A stretch of 64,000 bases of DNA from Siphonodentalium dalli (GCA_032622095.1 CP136066.1:59922609-59986608), one strand, 5' to 3'; counted from the stretch's first letter, positions 1 to 11,389 are shown. Notes: a model not told the origin generated them from the letters alone. Numbers and translations: made by a program.

Positions 1-240
1 CTTACGAACACAATATATTAGTCTTCTCATATATCGTATATGCCACCTACGAACACAATCTATTAGTCTTCTCATATATCGTATATGCCACCTACGAACA
101 CAATCTATTAGTCTTCTCATATATCGTATATGCCACATACGAACACAATCTATTAGTCTTCTCGTATATCGTATATGCCACATACGAACACAATCTATTA
201 GTCTTCTCATATATCGTATATGCCACCTACGAACACAATC
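1..240. repeat. 45-bp minisatellite, about 5.3 copies
   Basis: The word TACGAACACAAT recurs at 3, 48, 93, 138, 183 and 228, giving an exact 45-bp period. Copies differ by only a few substitutions. The array runs off the left edge and stops inside the sixth copy, about 28 bp before the splice acceptor of the zinc-finger exon at 268. One reading frame, starting at position 3, stays open through every copy because 45 is a multiple of three, but it has no ATG inside the array. Most likely an intronic minisatellite. Confidence 0.95.
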
Positions 241-267
241 TAACCAGTCGTATTGTTATATTTTCAG

Positions 268-621
268 ATAATACAATGCCCTGAATGTACTTGGATCGGG
301 AAAACTAAAGCGGCTCTTTGGATGCACATAACCAGACGCCACCGTCGCCATAGATACGCGTGCACGGAATGTGTGAAAACGTTCGGCGACATCTGGGCTG
401 CGAAACGTCACATGGGAACGCTGCACGGAATAATGCCCGACGAAGCGCATCGTGTGCTCACCAGTGCATATAATAGTTATCTGCATTCCGTTTCTCACGA
501 CCCTAATTCGGGTCCGGGATCTCGTGATTTTACGCGAGAGGGCGCCACGGCGACCGGGGGTCGGGATGATCATGACCCCGATGCTGACGTGTTTCCCATG
601 TTTATAACGGAAATAGATTAG
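268..621 (+). CDS. Terminal exon with two C2H2 zinc fingers
   Basis: A 3'-terminal coding exon with two C2H2 zinc fingers, presumably the DNA-binding end of a nuclear regulator. The acceptor is a pyrimidine stretch ending TTTTCAG at 261-267, so the exon opens at 268 in phase 0. Finger 1 begins CPEC and finger 2 begins CTEC; both have C-x2-C-x12-H-x4-H spacing. After the fingers comes a polar tail rich in D, G and S, then TAG at 619-621. The sequence reads open upstream as far as 253, but only a TTG lies there, so translation probably starts in an upstream exon outside the window. The minus-strand ORF over the same bases is a shadow. The exon at 29083 is a clear paralogue with the same phase and the same finger layout. 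The 5' partner exon and the target are unknown. Confidence 0.75.
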   Translation: MIQCPECTWIGKTKAALWMHITRRHRRHRYACTECVKTFGDIWAAKRHMGTLHGIMPDEAHRVLTSAYNSYLHSVSHDPNSGPGSRDFTREGATATGGRDDHDPDADVFPMFITEID

Positions 622-633
622 TGTTCAGAACGG

Positions 634-770
634 ATACAAAACGAATACAATTCCGAATATTCAAATGTTTTATTTGGGCATTCTTCGTCCCAAATGAGGC
701 TACGTGTGGGATACTTTTTTCCACTAGACAGATGTATATATAGGTCATTGTTTACAGAATTACTATATAT
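634..770 (+). repeat. 3' flank of the zinc-finger cassette, duplicated downstream
   Basis: From the stop codon of the zinc-finger exon onward, this stretch matches 3262-3420. Shared words include TAGTGTTCA, CAATTCCGAATATTC and GCTACGTGT. It is probably 3' untranslated sequence duplicated with the cassette. The open frame at 694-1029 crosses this region and the hairpin below; it has no recognisable domain and is not called as a gene. Confidence 0.6.
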
Positions 771-842
771 ACATGATAATGTAGATTGTGAAGGACGATA
801 TATAGTCAATTGCGAGTGTCTTCCTGTCACTACCCTTAAAGG

Positions 843-991
843 CCTTCGCGGTGGGTATGCTGTTAAAATAGTCACACCCGTTAAAACTGCAATTGACACA
901 GAAAGAATATATAAATATAGACCAAAATATGTCTATAGTCGAATATTCTTTCTGTTTTTGGCGGTTTTAACAGAAATACCAAACGCGAAGG
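843..991. repeat. Hairpin-forming inverted repeat (149 bp)
   Basis: The left arm starts CCTTCGCG (843-850) and the right arm ends CGCGAAGG (984-991). The arms also share GTTAAAA and CAGAAAGAATAT blocks and fold around a centre near 925 with several mismatches. It resembles an old foldback MITE. No target-site duplication was recognised. The flanking 992-1419 holds nothing I can identify. Confidence 0.75.
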
Positions 992-1419
992 CTATCCCTG
1001 CCTATCTCTTCCCATCAAGTTTCATATAATTCCCGGGTATCAAAATAATAGAACGAATCGAAGACACCTGTCCGGAAAAGTTTCTATCAATTAATATAAA
1101 TTTTATTTAGAATTTCTTATCCTGCACATCAGAGGGACAGTTTTGTGGGCTATTTTTAACAGAAATCTGCGCGAAAACGTTCAGAGCATACCAACAGCGT
1201 ACCGGTACCAAGAAAGATAACTCTATCGTTATATAGCAGCCTCCATCACAGCAAATCGCATTGAAACTATTGATTTACAAAGATGATGAAAGATCTTACG
1301 ATCGAAATAAACAGTTCATCTAGATATAGCTAGATATAGTATTGAAATCGTGTTTATAAATTATGTTGTTGTAATTCTGGAAGAGATAGACAATCTTTAA
1401 TATTCCTAGTAAAGGAACA

Positions 1420-1584
1420 TGCGAACGCGTGAAAATGTTCGGTGACATCTACGCTGCCAAGCCCAACATGGGAACCCTTCACGAAATAATGGCCGAACAT
1501 ACTCATCGTACGCTGACCAGCATATATAATAGTTATCTTCACTCTGTTGCTAACGACCCTTCTGACTCTCAGCCTTTCTGCTGA
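1420..1584 (+). pseudogene. Degenerate zinc-finger cassette (finger 2 and tail only)
   Basis: This is a diverged copy of bases 361-505 of the first zinc-finger exon. The words GAAAATGTTCGG, GACATCT, AACATGGGAAC and ATATAATAGTTATCT line up in order. Finger 1 is absent. In finger 2 the second Cys codon has become an Arg codon and the first His has become Asn, so it cannot bind zinc as a C2H2 finger. Even so, the matching frame stays open for 54 codons to TGA at 1582-1584. A weak acceptor (TTCCTAG) lies just upstream. Either a decaying cassette or a short exon that has lost its finger. Confidence 0.7.
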
Positions 1585-1778
1585 ACTTATCTATAGCTGC
1601 TCATCGACATGCATGAGTGTGAACCGAGTAACTAAATATCTGCCAATGAGCGCAGGGGGTATCCAGGTATATTTACAGTTATAATTGATTATTTATAGAG
1701 TCATGTTATGATATTCACATTTGTCTTCTATGTTAGTATAATAAAAACATACATGTATGGTTCATTGGTTCATGGAGT

Positions 1779-2129
1779 CTGAGTTTAATGTGCCTGTCAT
1801 TTGCAGAATGGTGTCCCCAGAGGGTGAATTTAGTGATTTCTATGGAAACTTCTTCACATAGATTCTATTTCTTTTTTAGTTTAGTTTCTCTGTATCCCCA
1901 AATTGACAGACGAAACATTGTATAATCGAGGTTCCCAGTGGGTGTACATCACAATATTTACCGTTTGGGAACTTCAATCTGAGTCTATGTCTCCCATAGC
2001 AGATGAGACCATGCAGCATGAGGTTCCCAGAGGGTTAATTTAGTGATTCTAGCCAGCTATGCGGGATATAGTCACTAAGTTCACCCTCTGAGGACCTCAT
2101 TCTGCAAATGACAGGCACACTAAACTCAG
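1779..2129. mobile_element. Non-autonomous TIR element (MITE), family 1
   Basis: The ends are inverted copies: CTGAGTTTAATGTGCCTGTC at the left and its near-complement at 2110-2129. Inside each end is the core TCATTTGCAGAATG followed by CAGAGGGTGAATTTAGTGA. The same core forms the fresher element at 13646-13898, and a fragment lies at 3800-3985. There is no coding capacity. The interior carries a second inverted pair around AGATTGAAGTT words. Confidence 0.85.
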
Positions 2130-2812
2130 GATTGTCCCGGAATCACTTATACAATAATCACAACAAATGAGCGATATGACAATCAACGACGTAAAGTTGT
2201 AAACCCGTCACCCCAATTCTCACAGTAAAATAACAAATTGACCTTTCACCTTTGTAGCTTGCTGATATTGAATCCACTTGAGCCAGACTTAATTGAGATA
2301 AATATAAATTTCACGTGTTTACTTCTATTTCATATTTATCTCAAATATTGTATGGACAAGTACGGTTTTATTGAGATTAAACAAATTTAAAAAAGATTTT
2401 AACTTGAGTCTCTCATGCATCGTTGTTCAGTATAAATACTAAAATTGACGATATATGAACCTATTATTTGTATAGCTAAAACTAAACACACGTGTGTGAA
2501 GAAAACAACTTTTAGTTCCGCGTTGCGATCGATTAGTTTACTCCATCCAACAAGGATTCACATGAGAGTGCGCCGTGCTTACAGTCAGGACGATAATAAG
2601 CTGGTAGTGGCTAGTAGTGTCAGAATAACATTCTGAATATATTCATCGAATTTCAACATGCCATCAACCCGGAACCATATGTACATATATATTGTATATA
2701 TTGTATATATTGTATATATTGCTCTATGTCTATTGTATACTCCTTCTAGTTCTATATCTCAATACCCTTTATGTAATACATGCAATAACTTGGATGAAAT
2801 AATTAAAGGTAC
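2130..2812. other. Unassigned spacer with a small TATATTG tandem run
   Basis: No gene seen. At 2685-2725 a 9-bp unit (TGTATATAT) repeats about four times. The stretch 2685-2815 is related to 4725-4830, sharing TATATTGTATATATTGC and AACTTGGATGA, so it is probably a fragment of an unnamed interspersed repeat. Confidence 0.5.
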
Positions 2813-3237
2813 TCAATCCGATCAGACGCTCCTATATTACTATTTATTTGTCTTCGGGGGTTAAACATATTTGATTCGAGTCGAGGAACCCACCCATCAG
2901 AGCTCAGAGTGATCAGATATTGATTTTTGAAGTCTGTTATTTCTCGAGATGTGTACTTATAATTAGCACAGCTACACGAGGTCAAACGGACAAACTGCGG
3001 ATGAAGTTGGATAACTCTAAAATCAAGTGGTAATAATAACGCAATTTTGACCGAGACCATCCATTTGACGGCGTGTTTCTGGGCCACAAACAATAGAAAT
3101 AATAAACTTCAAAAATCGATATCTGATCGCTCGGAGTGTTGATGGGTAGGTTCCTCGACTCGAATCAAATATTTTTTACACCCGAAGCCAAAGAAATGGT
3201 AATTTAGGAGCGTCTGATCGGATTGAGTACCTTTAAT
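2813..3237. mobile_element. Large hairpin element with roughly 130-bp arms
   Basis: The left arm begins TTAAAGGTACTCAATCCG and the right arm ends with its complement at 3213-3237. The arms pair over about 130 bp with scattered mismatches, through CGAGTCGAGGAAC and GATCAGATAT blocks. The loop is about 155 bp. It lies directly before the zinc-finger 3'-flank remnant at 3262 and may have replaced the exon there. A diverged relative lies at 28215-28665. Confidence 0.85.
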
Positions 3238-3261
3238 AATGCCAGTGTGTGAGCGTACCCT

Positions 3262-3420
3262 TAGTGTTCAATTCGAATATTTGCTGGAATAAAATACAAT
3301 TCCGAATATTCCAATGTGTTATTTTGACATTCTCCGTCCCAACTGGAGCTACGTGTAGGGTAGAATTTTCCAACAGACACATTTATATATACGCCAGTGT
3401 TTACAGTAATTAATTAAGAA
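3262..3420 (+). pseudogene. Remnant of a zinc-finger cassette, 3' flank only
   Basis: Matches the sequence that follows the stop codon of the first zinc-finger exon (634-770), starting at the equivalent of the stop codon. The exon itself is missing, and the hairpin element ending at 3237 occupies its place. Confidence 0.6.
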
Positions 3421-3660
3421 ATTAATCTAATGCGCGCGTGTGTGAATGTATATATGTGTGTGCGTGTGTGTATGTCTGTATATAGTCATGCCTGCACGAA
3501 CGGATGTATGCGCGCATGTACGTATGTCCCTGCTGATATCCCCGTTAATGGCACTCCCCCCTCGCTCGCTCTCTCCCCTCTTTCTCTCCCCTGCACTCCT
3601 GTCGCACTGTGTGTACATATTTGTACGTGTGAGCGACTATACGACTAAATGCTTACATTT
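3421..3660. repeat. TG-rich then CT-rich low-complexity DNA
   Basis: Alternating TGTGTG/TATATG sequence (3430-3500) is followed by a CTCGCTCTCTCCC tract (3565-3600). The short ORFs on both strands here are products of the skewed composition. Confidence 0.8.
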
Positions 3661-3799
3661 GTCAACTGTTTCTGTGTGGAAAATATGTTAATCTGCTGAC
3701 TTATTCTTTTTGTTGTACACATTTCATAAATGTTTGTAAACTTGTAAATATTTTGTATATGTTATAAAACTCTTCATAATTGGAGGACAATAAAGATAT

Positions 3800-3985
3800 A
3801 TATTTGCAGAATAAGGACCCCAGGGGTGAAATAATTGACGCTATCACGCAAGACGGGATATCATCACAAAATTCACACTCTGAGAACCTCATTTTGCGTA
3901 GGCCTCAACTGGAATGTTAGACCTATAGGATCAGATTGAAGTTCTCCAGTTGAAGGTTGTGATGTTCACCCATTTGTCGCCTCTA
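3800..3985. mobile_element. Fragment of MITE family 1
   Basis: Contains GCAGAATAAGGACCCC, then CACTCTGAGAACCTCATT, and further on CAGATTGAAGTT and GTGATGTTCACCCA, in reverse order relative to the interior of the element at 1779-2129. A diverged, rearranged partial copy. Confidence 0.65.
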
Positions 3986-6390
3986 ATATGCATTTTATCT
4001 TCCGGCAAATTACTCAGAAAATGTGAATATTAAGTTAGAAAAGTGCAATATGATTCTAACCGGCCGTAAAAGGTATGTTAAAGGGTGTAATCGAAAGTTT
4101 ACCAGACGTACAATACAAATAATAAAAAAAATAACGGGCGGTCAATGCTAGTTTGTCAGATTTTACCGGACGTTCAATTATGTTGGAGCACAACGCTTTG
4201 AAATCGGGCTCATATATCGAGAAAACACAGGAAACAGGGGCCAAACATTAAGCGTGGCTTTCAATGGGATATTAAGGCATCCAAAACATGTCTTTGTTAT
4301 TAAATACGCGCGACATCGTATAGTTTGAAAAATGTGCTTTTGATCGCAACGTGACGTGTTTTGAGCACGAAAATATGAGGTTTAACCTTGATTTACGAGA
4401 GAACTAGACACGACACTGAAACGAAATTAGTACGAAAATGTAGAGGAACATACCCCTCACCGAGGCAGATTGGCACCAGGGCTGGATTTTTTACACAATT
4501 GGAGGAAAAGACGAACATGTCGAGCAAACGTCACATTTGCCATCCGGTTTGTCGTCTGTTTACATTCTGTACGATATGAACGGGGATCGAAGAAGAATAG
4601 GTGTCTGTGACTGATATTGATATAGTTTGAAAAATTATTTAATTAAATTTACGCCATTAAATAAGAGTCTTATTTATCTGGGACTATTTCTTAACGACCG
4701 TTTGTTGAGCTTATTATCTAAACATTAATATATATATTGTATATATTGCTTTATGTCTATACCTTCAATATCCTCATGTTATACATGTATTAACTTGGAT
4801 GAGAGAATAAAGCATATCATTTCCCACCATATATATATAGGATTCCTTCTGAGTTTTTTATTGCCTGCTGTCAGCTCATGTTTCCTGAATTTCCCTCCAG
4901 ATGAATAATAGACCCATCCAATGTATGCTTTTATAACTGAATGGGAGAATCCATTCAGTATATAAAAGGTTTAATCTGATGATAAGTGGTTTGTTAGAAC
5001 ATATTTTTGAAGAGTGGACATTTGCAAACGAAGACACCTATGTTAGTGTAGTAGAGCTGATTTCCGGGTTGTAGATTTTCAAGAAGACAGATCAGAATCG
5101 GGGAATTAGTCATTTTAATTTGTACATGGATCAACATATTTAACAGCAGCAACAATATATATACATGTATATATAAAGACCCCGCCGGAACGCATAGCAT
5201 GCAGCCCGACGGGTAAACGTGTCCGACAGCAACAACTTCCAAATTTGAATTCCCCCTATCGAAAATTACTGTAGTTTTTTATCCATGTGTGTTTGAGAGT
5301 TTCCAAGTTACAAACAATGCTAGAGGCATGATTGAACTCGATTTGCGTGATTAGCGAAAGTATATACACAGTAGAATTGAATAGGACTGTAATTAATTCC
5401 GCAATATTAAACCATGCGGATATATTTGACAATGGTGTATATTAGTAATGATCTGCCTATTGTATTATACTTTGGCATGTATTGGGGAAAGTCTGGTTTA
5501 TAGCGGATAAGTTTATTCAATGAAATAATTTGCCCACTGAAAATACGATATACAAATAGTGAGAAATATCACAATATCATATTAGTTTGCTGAAAGTCTT
5601 TCGGATGTATAGAGCGTCTCTTCTTTCTAAACACATAATGACACACTTGATGAGCCTTTCTATTTTAACAAAATTAATATTGACTGCGAGAAAGATGCCC
5701 CGAAATTCTTTAACTTTTATATGGTCAAAATATATTCATGGTGTAGACGATTCATTGTGGTCACAATGTCACTTTAATAGACAGATATACATCAATATTT
5801 GACGAACACAAATGGGGTATTTCCTGTTAGTAAGTACAGCGAGTAAACTCGCAAGGATCAGAACTTATTGCATGAAGTACAAAGCATCTTTACGTTCATG
5901 ATGCATGTGTATATACGCGCACATAGCTATGCTGTTCTTAATGTATCACCGGCCAAATATAGCGTCGGTGACAAATGAAACAGTATAAATTCGCACCTCC
6001 TGTTCGGCTATATAATATTCTTGCTCAAGACGGTAAGCTTTCTGATCCATTAATATACATGATTTACTTTGTTGTTGGTGTTTTTGTTGTAATTTGAGTT
6101 TTGGGAATGTTTCATGGGTCACATATATTGCGTTAATTTACCGATAACCAAATATATCTCCACCAGTAGCTGAGTTGTGAAATTTGTGCATGGTAAATGA
6201 GCCGTTTGTACTGTTTAGAAATGACCACCGCGTGGCAAAAGGTCGCTTGATCATGCACGTCACCAAACAAGGTGGTATTTTAAGCAAGTGGGGTTTTTTT
6301 TGGAAGAGAAAATTCAATCTCTGGTAATAATAATTGGATCAAACTTTGCTTCCAATTGTCTGTGTCCTAGTTTAATTTGATACCAGAATA
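3986..6390. other. Unassigned intergenic DNA
   Basis: No supported gene, splice-ready exon or clear repeat except the small 4725-4830 match to 2685-2815. The ORFs here are 60-82 codons, carry no domain and have AT-driven composition. Confidence 0.5.
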
Positions 6391-6774
6391 ATAAATAAAA
6401 TCTAAGTCTAAAATGTATATATCTTTGTTAGAAATGATTGACCCGGACCATAATTCAAACAGTTAGGGTATGTTCATGTTATATTTATCCAGATACCAGA
6501 TCTGAAAGCAACCGGATACTTATAACTAGACTAAACGTATCACCGAACACAAAATGTAAACAACAAATTATAAGTAAAAAAAGGGCATAACTCTGACAAT
6601 TCATCGAACCATACCCATATTCGAACTTTACCTGTATTTAAACTTCAAATGTGACTGTTTCCCGTGGTATATCTGAAACCAATCAAATAACACTACTTTA
6701 TATATAGTAACTAAACTTATCATCCAGACATCAAATTAATCGGTTAACCCTTTACCCAACAGAAGGGCCCTGTG

Positions 6775-6841
6775 CCAATGCATTCTCTTATATATGCGAG
6801 TCGACCATAGGTCGCCTCGCATATATAAGAGAATGCATTGG
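6775..6841. repeat. 67-bp palindrome, copy 1
   Basis: Arms of 32 bp around a 3-base centre, with one mismatch, starting CCAATGCATTCTCTTATATA. It lies inside the piggyBac-type MITE. The flanking CCCTGTG pairs with CACAGGG after copy 2, so the two palindromes also form one larger inverted repeat. Confidence 0.95.
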
Positions 6842-6923
6842 CTTAACACATTAAAAATTATAAAATTGTTAAAGAATGTAAGAAAAAATGGTAAAAAGTG
6901 TTAAAAAAAAGTTTTTTTTTAGG

Positions 6924-6990
6924 CCAATGCATTCTCTTATATATGCGAGGCGACCTATGGTCAACTCGCATATATAAGAGAATGCATTGG
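6924..6990. repeat. 67-bp palindrome, copy 2 (inverted)
   Basis: This is the reverse complement of copy 1 apart from about one base in the core. The spacer of about 80 bp between the copies is A/T-rich with a poly-T run. Confidence 0.95.
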
Positions 6991-7735
6991 CACAGGGTAT
7001 AACTGTAACTATCACAATGTGGTCAAGGAGCCGGTTCCAATGATATCCATATTTGTATGGTTCTATTGAGACAGACCGAAGATATTTTAGGCTGTTGAAG
7101 CTTTATTTGGCCGGTTTTGGCCGGTTTGTTGGGTAAAGGGTTAATATTAAGTCGAAAGGGTGTATAACTCTGTCAAAAAGTGTTGGACTGGACACAAATT
7201 CGAACTTCACGTGTATTTATTGTAATTATAATCAACACAATAAATTGGAAAGTTATCGGATAACTATAAGTCAAGGTTATCATGCTGACAACAAAATAAA
7301 CAGCAAATATTTAGTCAAATGAGACAAACCTCCGTCAGAAATGGTTGGACAATACCCTAATTCGAACTGTTCTGGGGACATTCCCATATGAAGACCATAT
7401 ACAATGTTCAATAAACTGCAGTTGAATATTATTCAAGTTATCATCAGGACAATGTGCTAATATAATTGTTATGTAATGAATCCACATACTATAAATGCTA
7501 TCGGATAACTTAAGCTATCTTCCGAACAACATTATAATCAGCAACTTCTAAGTCTAAAAGGGGGATAACTCCATCCGAAATGGTCGGACAGGACCCAAAT
7601 TCGACCTTGACCGGGACGTTCTCATATGAAGACCAAATTCCAATCAGTATCATAATATTCAAATTACCATCTGGACAATAAACGTTTCGGACGGACGAAC
7701 GTACCAACGTGGGCTACAATAAGGGGGTGCACCCC

Positions 7736-8214
7736 ACATTCAGTCAGGGCCGTGGGTGCAAAGATCACACAACAGTGTGGCTATAGTATATTAGCATTGT
7801 GGGTAGCACACCAGTGACTTAAAAAGTTATGATAGTAGGGCTATCCAACTGAACAAATGTGAATAAATTATATACAACAGAGATAAATAATTGTAGTAAT
7901 GGCTGCACCCCACAATACGAAATCGCCCTGCAATTTGTCTTTTTTTTAGGTACTATTACACGTTTAAAAGATTATATGACTAACAATGTTTTATAACTAA
8001 CTAAGGATGAAGTGTAAATGAACAATAATGCTGTTACAGTGAAAAGTTTGCAAATACGGGACAACCAATTAATGACTAGACTAGATAATTGGACAATATT
8101 TTATTATATATGAATTTAATATCTTATGGATTCCCATTCTATAATTTTGATGTAGAATGATATGATTTACAGGTAGAATCCAACATTATATGGATCTAAT
8201 TTATTATGATATAC
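7736..8214. other. Unassigned AT-rich spacer
   Basis: Nothing recognisable. No ORF above 60 codons and no clear repeat. Confidence 0.5.
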
Positions 8215-8345
8215 TATAGTATAGTTTTTATTTCTAGTAGTTATCTATTTCGCAGTAAACATTCTTGGGAGAGAGCGGGACAAGCGGTACAGAAGCTTAT
8301 AGAAGACATTTTTATTTCTAGTAGTTATCTTAGGAACATAAATTT
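8215..8345 (+). repeat. Outlying copy of the 105-bp satellite
   Basis: Contains TTTTTATTTCTAGTA, TCTATTTCGCAGTAAA and GGGACAAGCGG, matching the array at 10290-10790. The array at 8355-9970 separates it from the main block, as if it had inserted between them. Confidence 0.8.
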
Positions 8346-8354
8346 ATAGTAGAG

Positions 8355-9970
8355 TTTTTAGCTCACCTGAGACGAAGTCTCCGGTGGAGCTATAGTCATC
8401 ACTCCTCGTCCGCCCATCGTCCGTCCGTCAACAATTCTTTAAACATCTTCTCCTCTGGAACCATGAGACTGAATGGGTTCATAGTTGATGTGGATGTTCC
8501 TATGTGACTCTCATTCAGATTTGTTCAAATGAGGTCACCGGGTCAAATAGTTGCGAAGCCAGGGCCATAACTCTTACCCCTCCATAGTATTTCTTTTAAA
8601 CATCTTCTTCTCAAATACCATCAGGCCAAATGGGTTCATATTTGGTATGAAGGATCCTTGGGTGACTGGGGTTCAGATTTGTTCAAATGAGGTCACTGGG
8701 TCAAATGTGGGCGGGGCCAGGGACATAACTCCAAAAATATTAATTATTTTTATTTAACTCCATGGTCAATTATATATATCTATATAATTGTGCCCCCCCC
8801 CCTGGTCCTTTACTCAAGTTCACTGCTTCTGCCACCCTCGTCCCAAAGATAATACATGTTTTTACTCAAATTCTTTACAGAGAATCATTAATAAGAAGCA
8901 TTTATTTGGCTCTAACTGTATGCGGGGTATGCCTTCACATGTCAAGTGAATTCTGACATTTTTATAAACATTCCATGGAGTTCTGCTAGAGGTAATTAAT
9001 TCCCAATTACAACAACAATCTATCATATGTATTGTTCAAATCTTTCAACATGACATTTAACCCTCCCATATCCGCCACTTCACTAGAACATATTTGGCAA
9101 ACTTGATAAGTGTTCTTTGAAAGAACCACCAGCTCTATTTAGCTCATATTTAATATTGAGGCTCCTTCGGTGATGTGTGATTCAGATTTGTTTAATCAGG
9201 GTCACCAGGTCAAGTAGGTGCAAGGCCAGTAACATTACTCGTTCTCTCCATAGTAATTCATGATAGGTCTTCTATGCAAGAATCAAATTTGCTATTTTGC
9301 TTATATATGGTATGAGAGTACCTTGGGTGACAGATTTGTGAAAATGGGATCACAAAGTCGAATAAGGGCAGAGCCAGAGACATAACTATTTCACCACATA
9401 GCAATTCTTAAAATATTTTTGCAAGAGCCAAGAACTAGTTGGCTTATTTAGCATGGAATGTTCTTGTTTGACTCCAATTCAGATTTTTTTTAATGGGGTC
9501 ACCTGGTCAAATAGGGGCCAAGCGAAGGACAGTTTTCCTCGTAATATGCTTCCTGCACAAGGACAATCATGTCTATTTTACTGATATTTAGTATGAAGGG
9601 TTCTTTGATGTCTGGGATTCAAATTTATTCAGATGGACTCACCAGGTTAAATAGGGCGGGACCAGGGACATAACTGTATGTCTCTATAGTAATTCTTAAA
9701 ATGTCTTTTCAAGAGAGGTTGGACTATTTAGCTTACATATAGTATGGAGGATCCTTTAGTGACTGAGATTCAGATTTGTTAACATGAGGTCAACCTGTTA
9801 AGGAATGACGGGGCTATGGTGAGTTAACACTTGTGTGTCTATTACAATCATTGAAATACCAAATTCATTAAAACATCTACCTTGGAACTACCTGACTGAT
9901 TAATCTGACATACATGTATGATGTTTTGGGTCCATGGATAATTGGGCTTCAAACATGTCTAAATGGTTTT
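8355..9970 (+). mobile_element. Non-autonomous element with about eight degenerate 150-bp core repeats
   Basis: Opens with TTTTTAGCTCACCTGAGACG and a CGTCCGTCCGTC stretch, then repeats a unit containing TTCAGATTTGTTCAAATG, GGTCACTGGGTCAAAT and GGGACATAACT near 8510, 8670, 9180, 9330, 9480, 9620 and 9770. The same opening recurs at 20449. This is a common mollusc repeat architecture (known only from general familiarity). The small ORFs at 8551 and 8762 are shadows. Confidence 0.8.
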
Positions 9971-10289
9971 ATAAAAAGGCGCTTGTGAGATTGAAAATTT
10001 CCAACAATTGAGAAAGTTTGAGACGTCGGTTGTGAAATTCCAACCTAAGACTTGGGAGTCTGGATCCCGGTCGGGAGGGGACTTGTTGAGCTGGAGGAGG
10101 GGTGATCAGTAGTGTACAGTTGGTAATTTCAAGGTGGATATTTACCGATCTACACACATGAAGCCTCTCTAGCCACATATCCTGTTTAGATCTATTTTTT
10201 TAAAGTGATTATGAAAAGTTCTGACTGTTGTGGTCTCCAGAGTCCCATTCTTATCAGTCTTTGCAGTCTGGTGAGCGACCCCACAGTCA
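9971..10289. repeat. Fragment of a GGAAATTTCCAAC-type repeat
   Basis: Contains GAAAATTTCCAACAATTG and AAATTCCAACCTAAG, words shared with the interior of the hAT-like element at 56341-57451 and with 12430-12475. A diverged fragment without coding capacity. Confidence 0.5.
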
Positions 10290-10790
10290 TTGACTGTCTT
10301 GTTGTTTCTAGTTTTTATCTATTTCGCAGTAAAACCTCTTGGGACAAAACGGGACAAGCGGCACATAAGCTCACAGAAATTTCTATTTCTAGTATTTATC
10401 TATTTCGTAAAACCTCTAGGTCTAGGGAGTAGGGACAGAGTGGGACAATTGTTCACTGTTCAGAAGCTTATAGAAGATTTTTTTTTATTTCTAGTATTAA
10501 TCTTTTTCGCGGTAGAAACTATTGGGACAGAGCGGGACAAGTGGCACAGAAGCTCAGCTCACAAAAGACATGTCTGTTTCTAATATTTATCTTTGTCGCA
10601 GTAAAAACTCTAGGGACAGAGTGGGATAAGTGTTTAGAAGCTTACAGAAGACATTTTTATTTCTAGTATTTATCTTCTTCGCGGTAGAAACTGTTGGGAG
10701 ATAAGCGGTACAGAAGGTTCTAGTAGAGTTTTTAGTTCCAGTATTTATCTATTTCGCAGTAAAAACTCTTGTGACATAGCGGTACAGATG
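10290..10790 (+). repeat. 105-bp tandem satellite, about five copies
   Basis: The unit holds TTTCTAGTATTTATCTATTT, CGCAGTAAAAACTCT, GGGACAGAGCGGGACAAG and CAGAAGCTTA. Copies start near 10300, 10385, 10485, 10575, 10655 and 10738, with small length changes. The overlapping ORFs at 10205-10583 only translate the satellite. Confidence 0.85.
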
Positions 10791-11389
10791 TTTACGAGGA
10801 AGTCAATCTTGAGCTATATTGTCATGATTTGGCGTCCGTGCGTCCGTCAACAATTTACTTTGGCTCACATCCCTCATCCGATGGATTATACTCTTTGCTT
10901 GACTAAATTCTACAGCACACCCTACAGGCCACATCCCTGCTCCGATCATCACAAAACTTCACATGGATCTTCAGGGTGACCTCTAGATGGGAGCCAACGA
11001 TTATTTCCTAAATTCGTTATAAAACATGGCTGCCAGTAGCCATCTTGAATTTCAAATATGAATCCACCGGCACACCCTGCAGCCCACATTTATTAGTGAA
11101 ATGTTTAAAATTAAAATAATTTCATCTACACAATACAATCCCTTTACTGGAACTTTTTTACTTTACTTCTTCTTATCATTCTATTCATTGCTCAGCAAAA
11201 AAATTACTCCTTCCCAAGTACAGCTACAGTGTCATTGTCACTTTCATTTAGATTCATTGCGATACTATCTATGCACTAGGTGTGTCTTTTCGAAGAATAT
11301 GAATTTAGCATCTACATTATACACCACCTGACACATGCACTGTTTAAAATACTGAACTGTGATAGAACATTTATCTTTGAAGTATCAAG
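10791..11389. other. Repeat fragment and likely promoter side of gene A
   Basis: 10830-11080 resembles a mollusc interspersed repeat (CGTCCGTGCGTCCGTC, then ATGGCTGCCAGTAGCCATCT). 11081-11389 has no repeat that I recognise and lies immediately upstream of the proposed first exon of gene A, so promoter elements would be expected here. No convincing TATA box was identified. Confidence 0.4.

Larger units (their letters stand above)
6748..7140. mobile_element. piggyBac-type MITE with TTAA target duplication
   Basis: The terminal inverted repeats are CCCTTTACCCAACA at 6748-6761 and its exact complement at 7127-7140. TTAA flanks both sides (6744-6747 and 7141-7144), the signature of piggyBac transposition. 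The 393-bp interior has no ORF but holds two inverted copies of a 67-bp palindrome. Non-autonomous; it would need a transposase in trans. Confidence 0.92.
6391..7735. repeat. Degenerate tandem array, unit about 150-170 bp
   Basis: Phrases such as GGATAACT, GGGCATAACTCTG, GAAATGGTTGGAC and CCAAATTCGAAC recur around 6400-6640, 7150-7270, 7300-7390 and 7500-7640. The right end carries GGACGGACGAACGTACCAAC. It resembles the tandem core of non-autonomous Helentron-like elements of molluscs. A piggyBac-type MITE interrupts it at 6748-7140. Confidence 0.7.

Noticed and set aside
694-1029. 111-codon plus-strand ORF after the first zinc-finger exon
   Set aside because: It crosses the duplicated 3' flank and a hairpin element, has no domain, and its composition follows the repeats.
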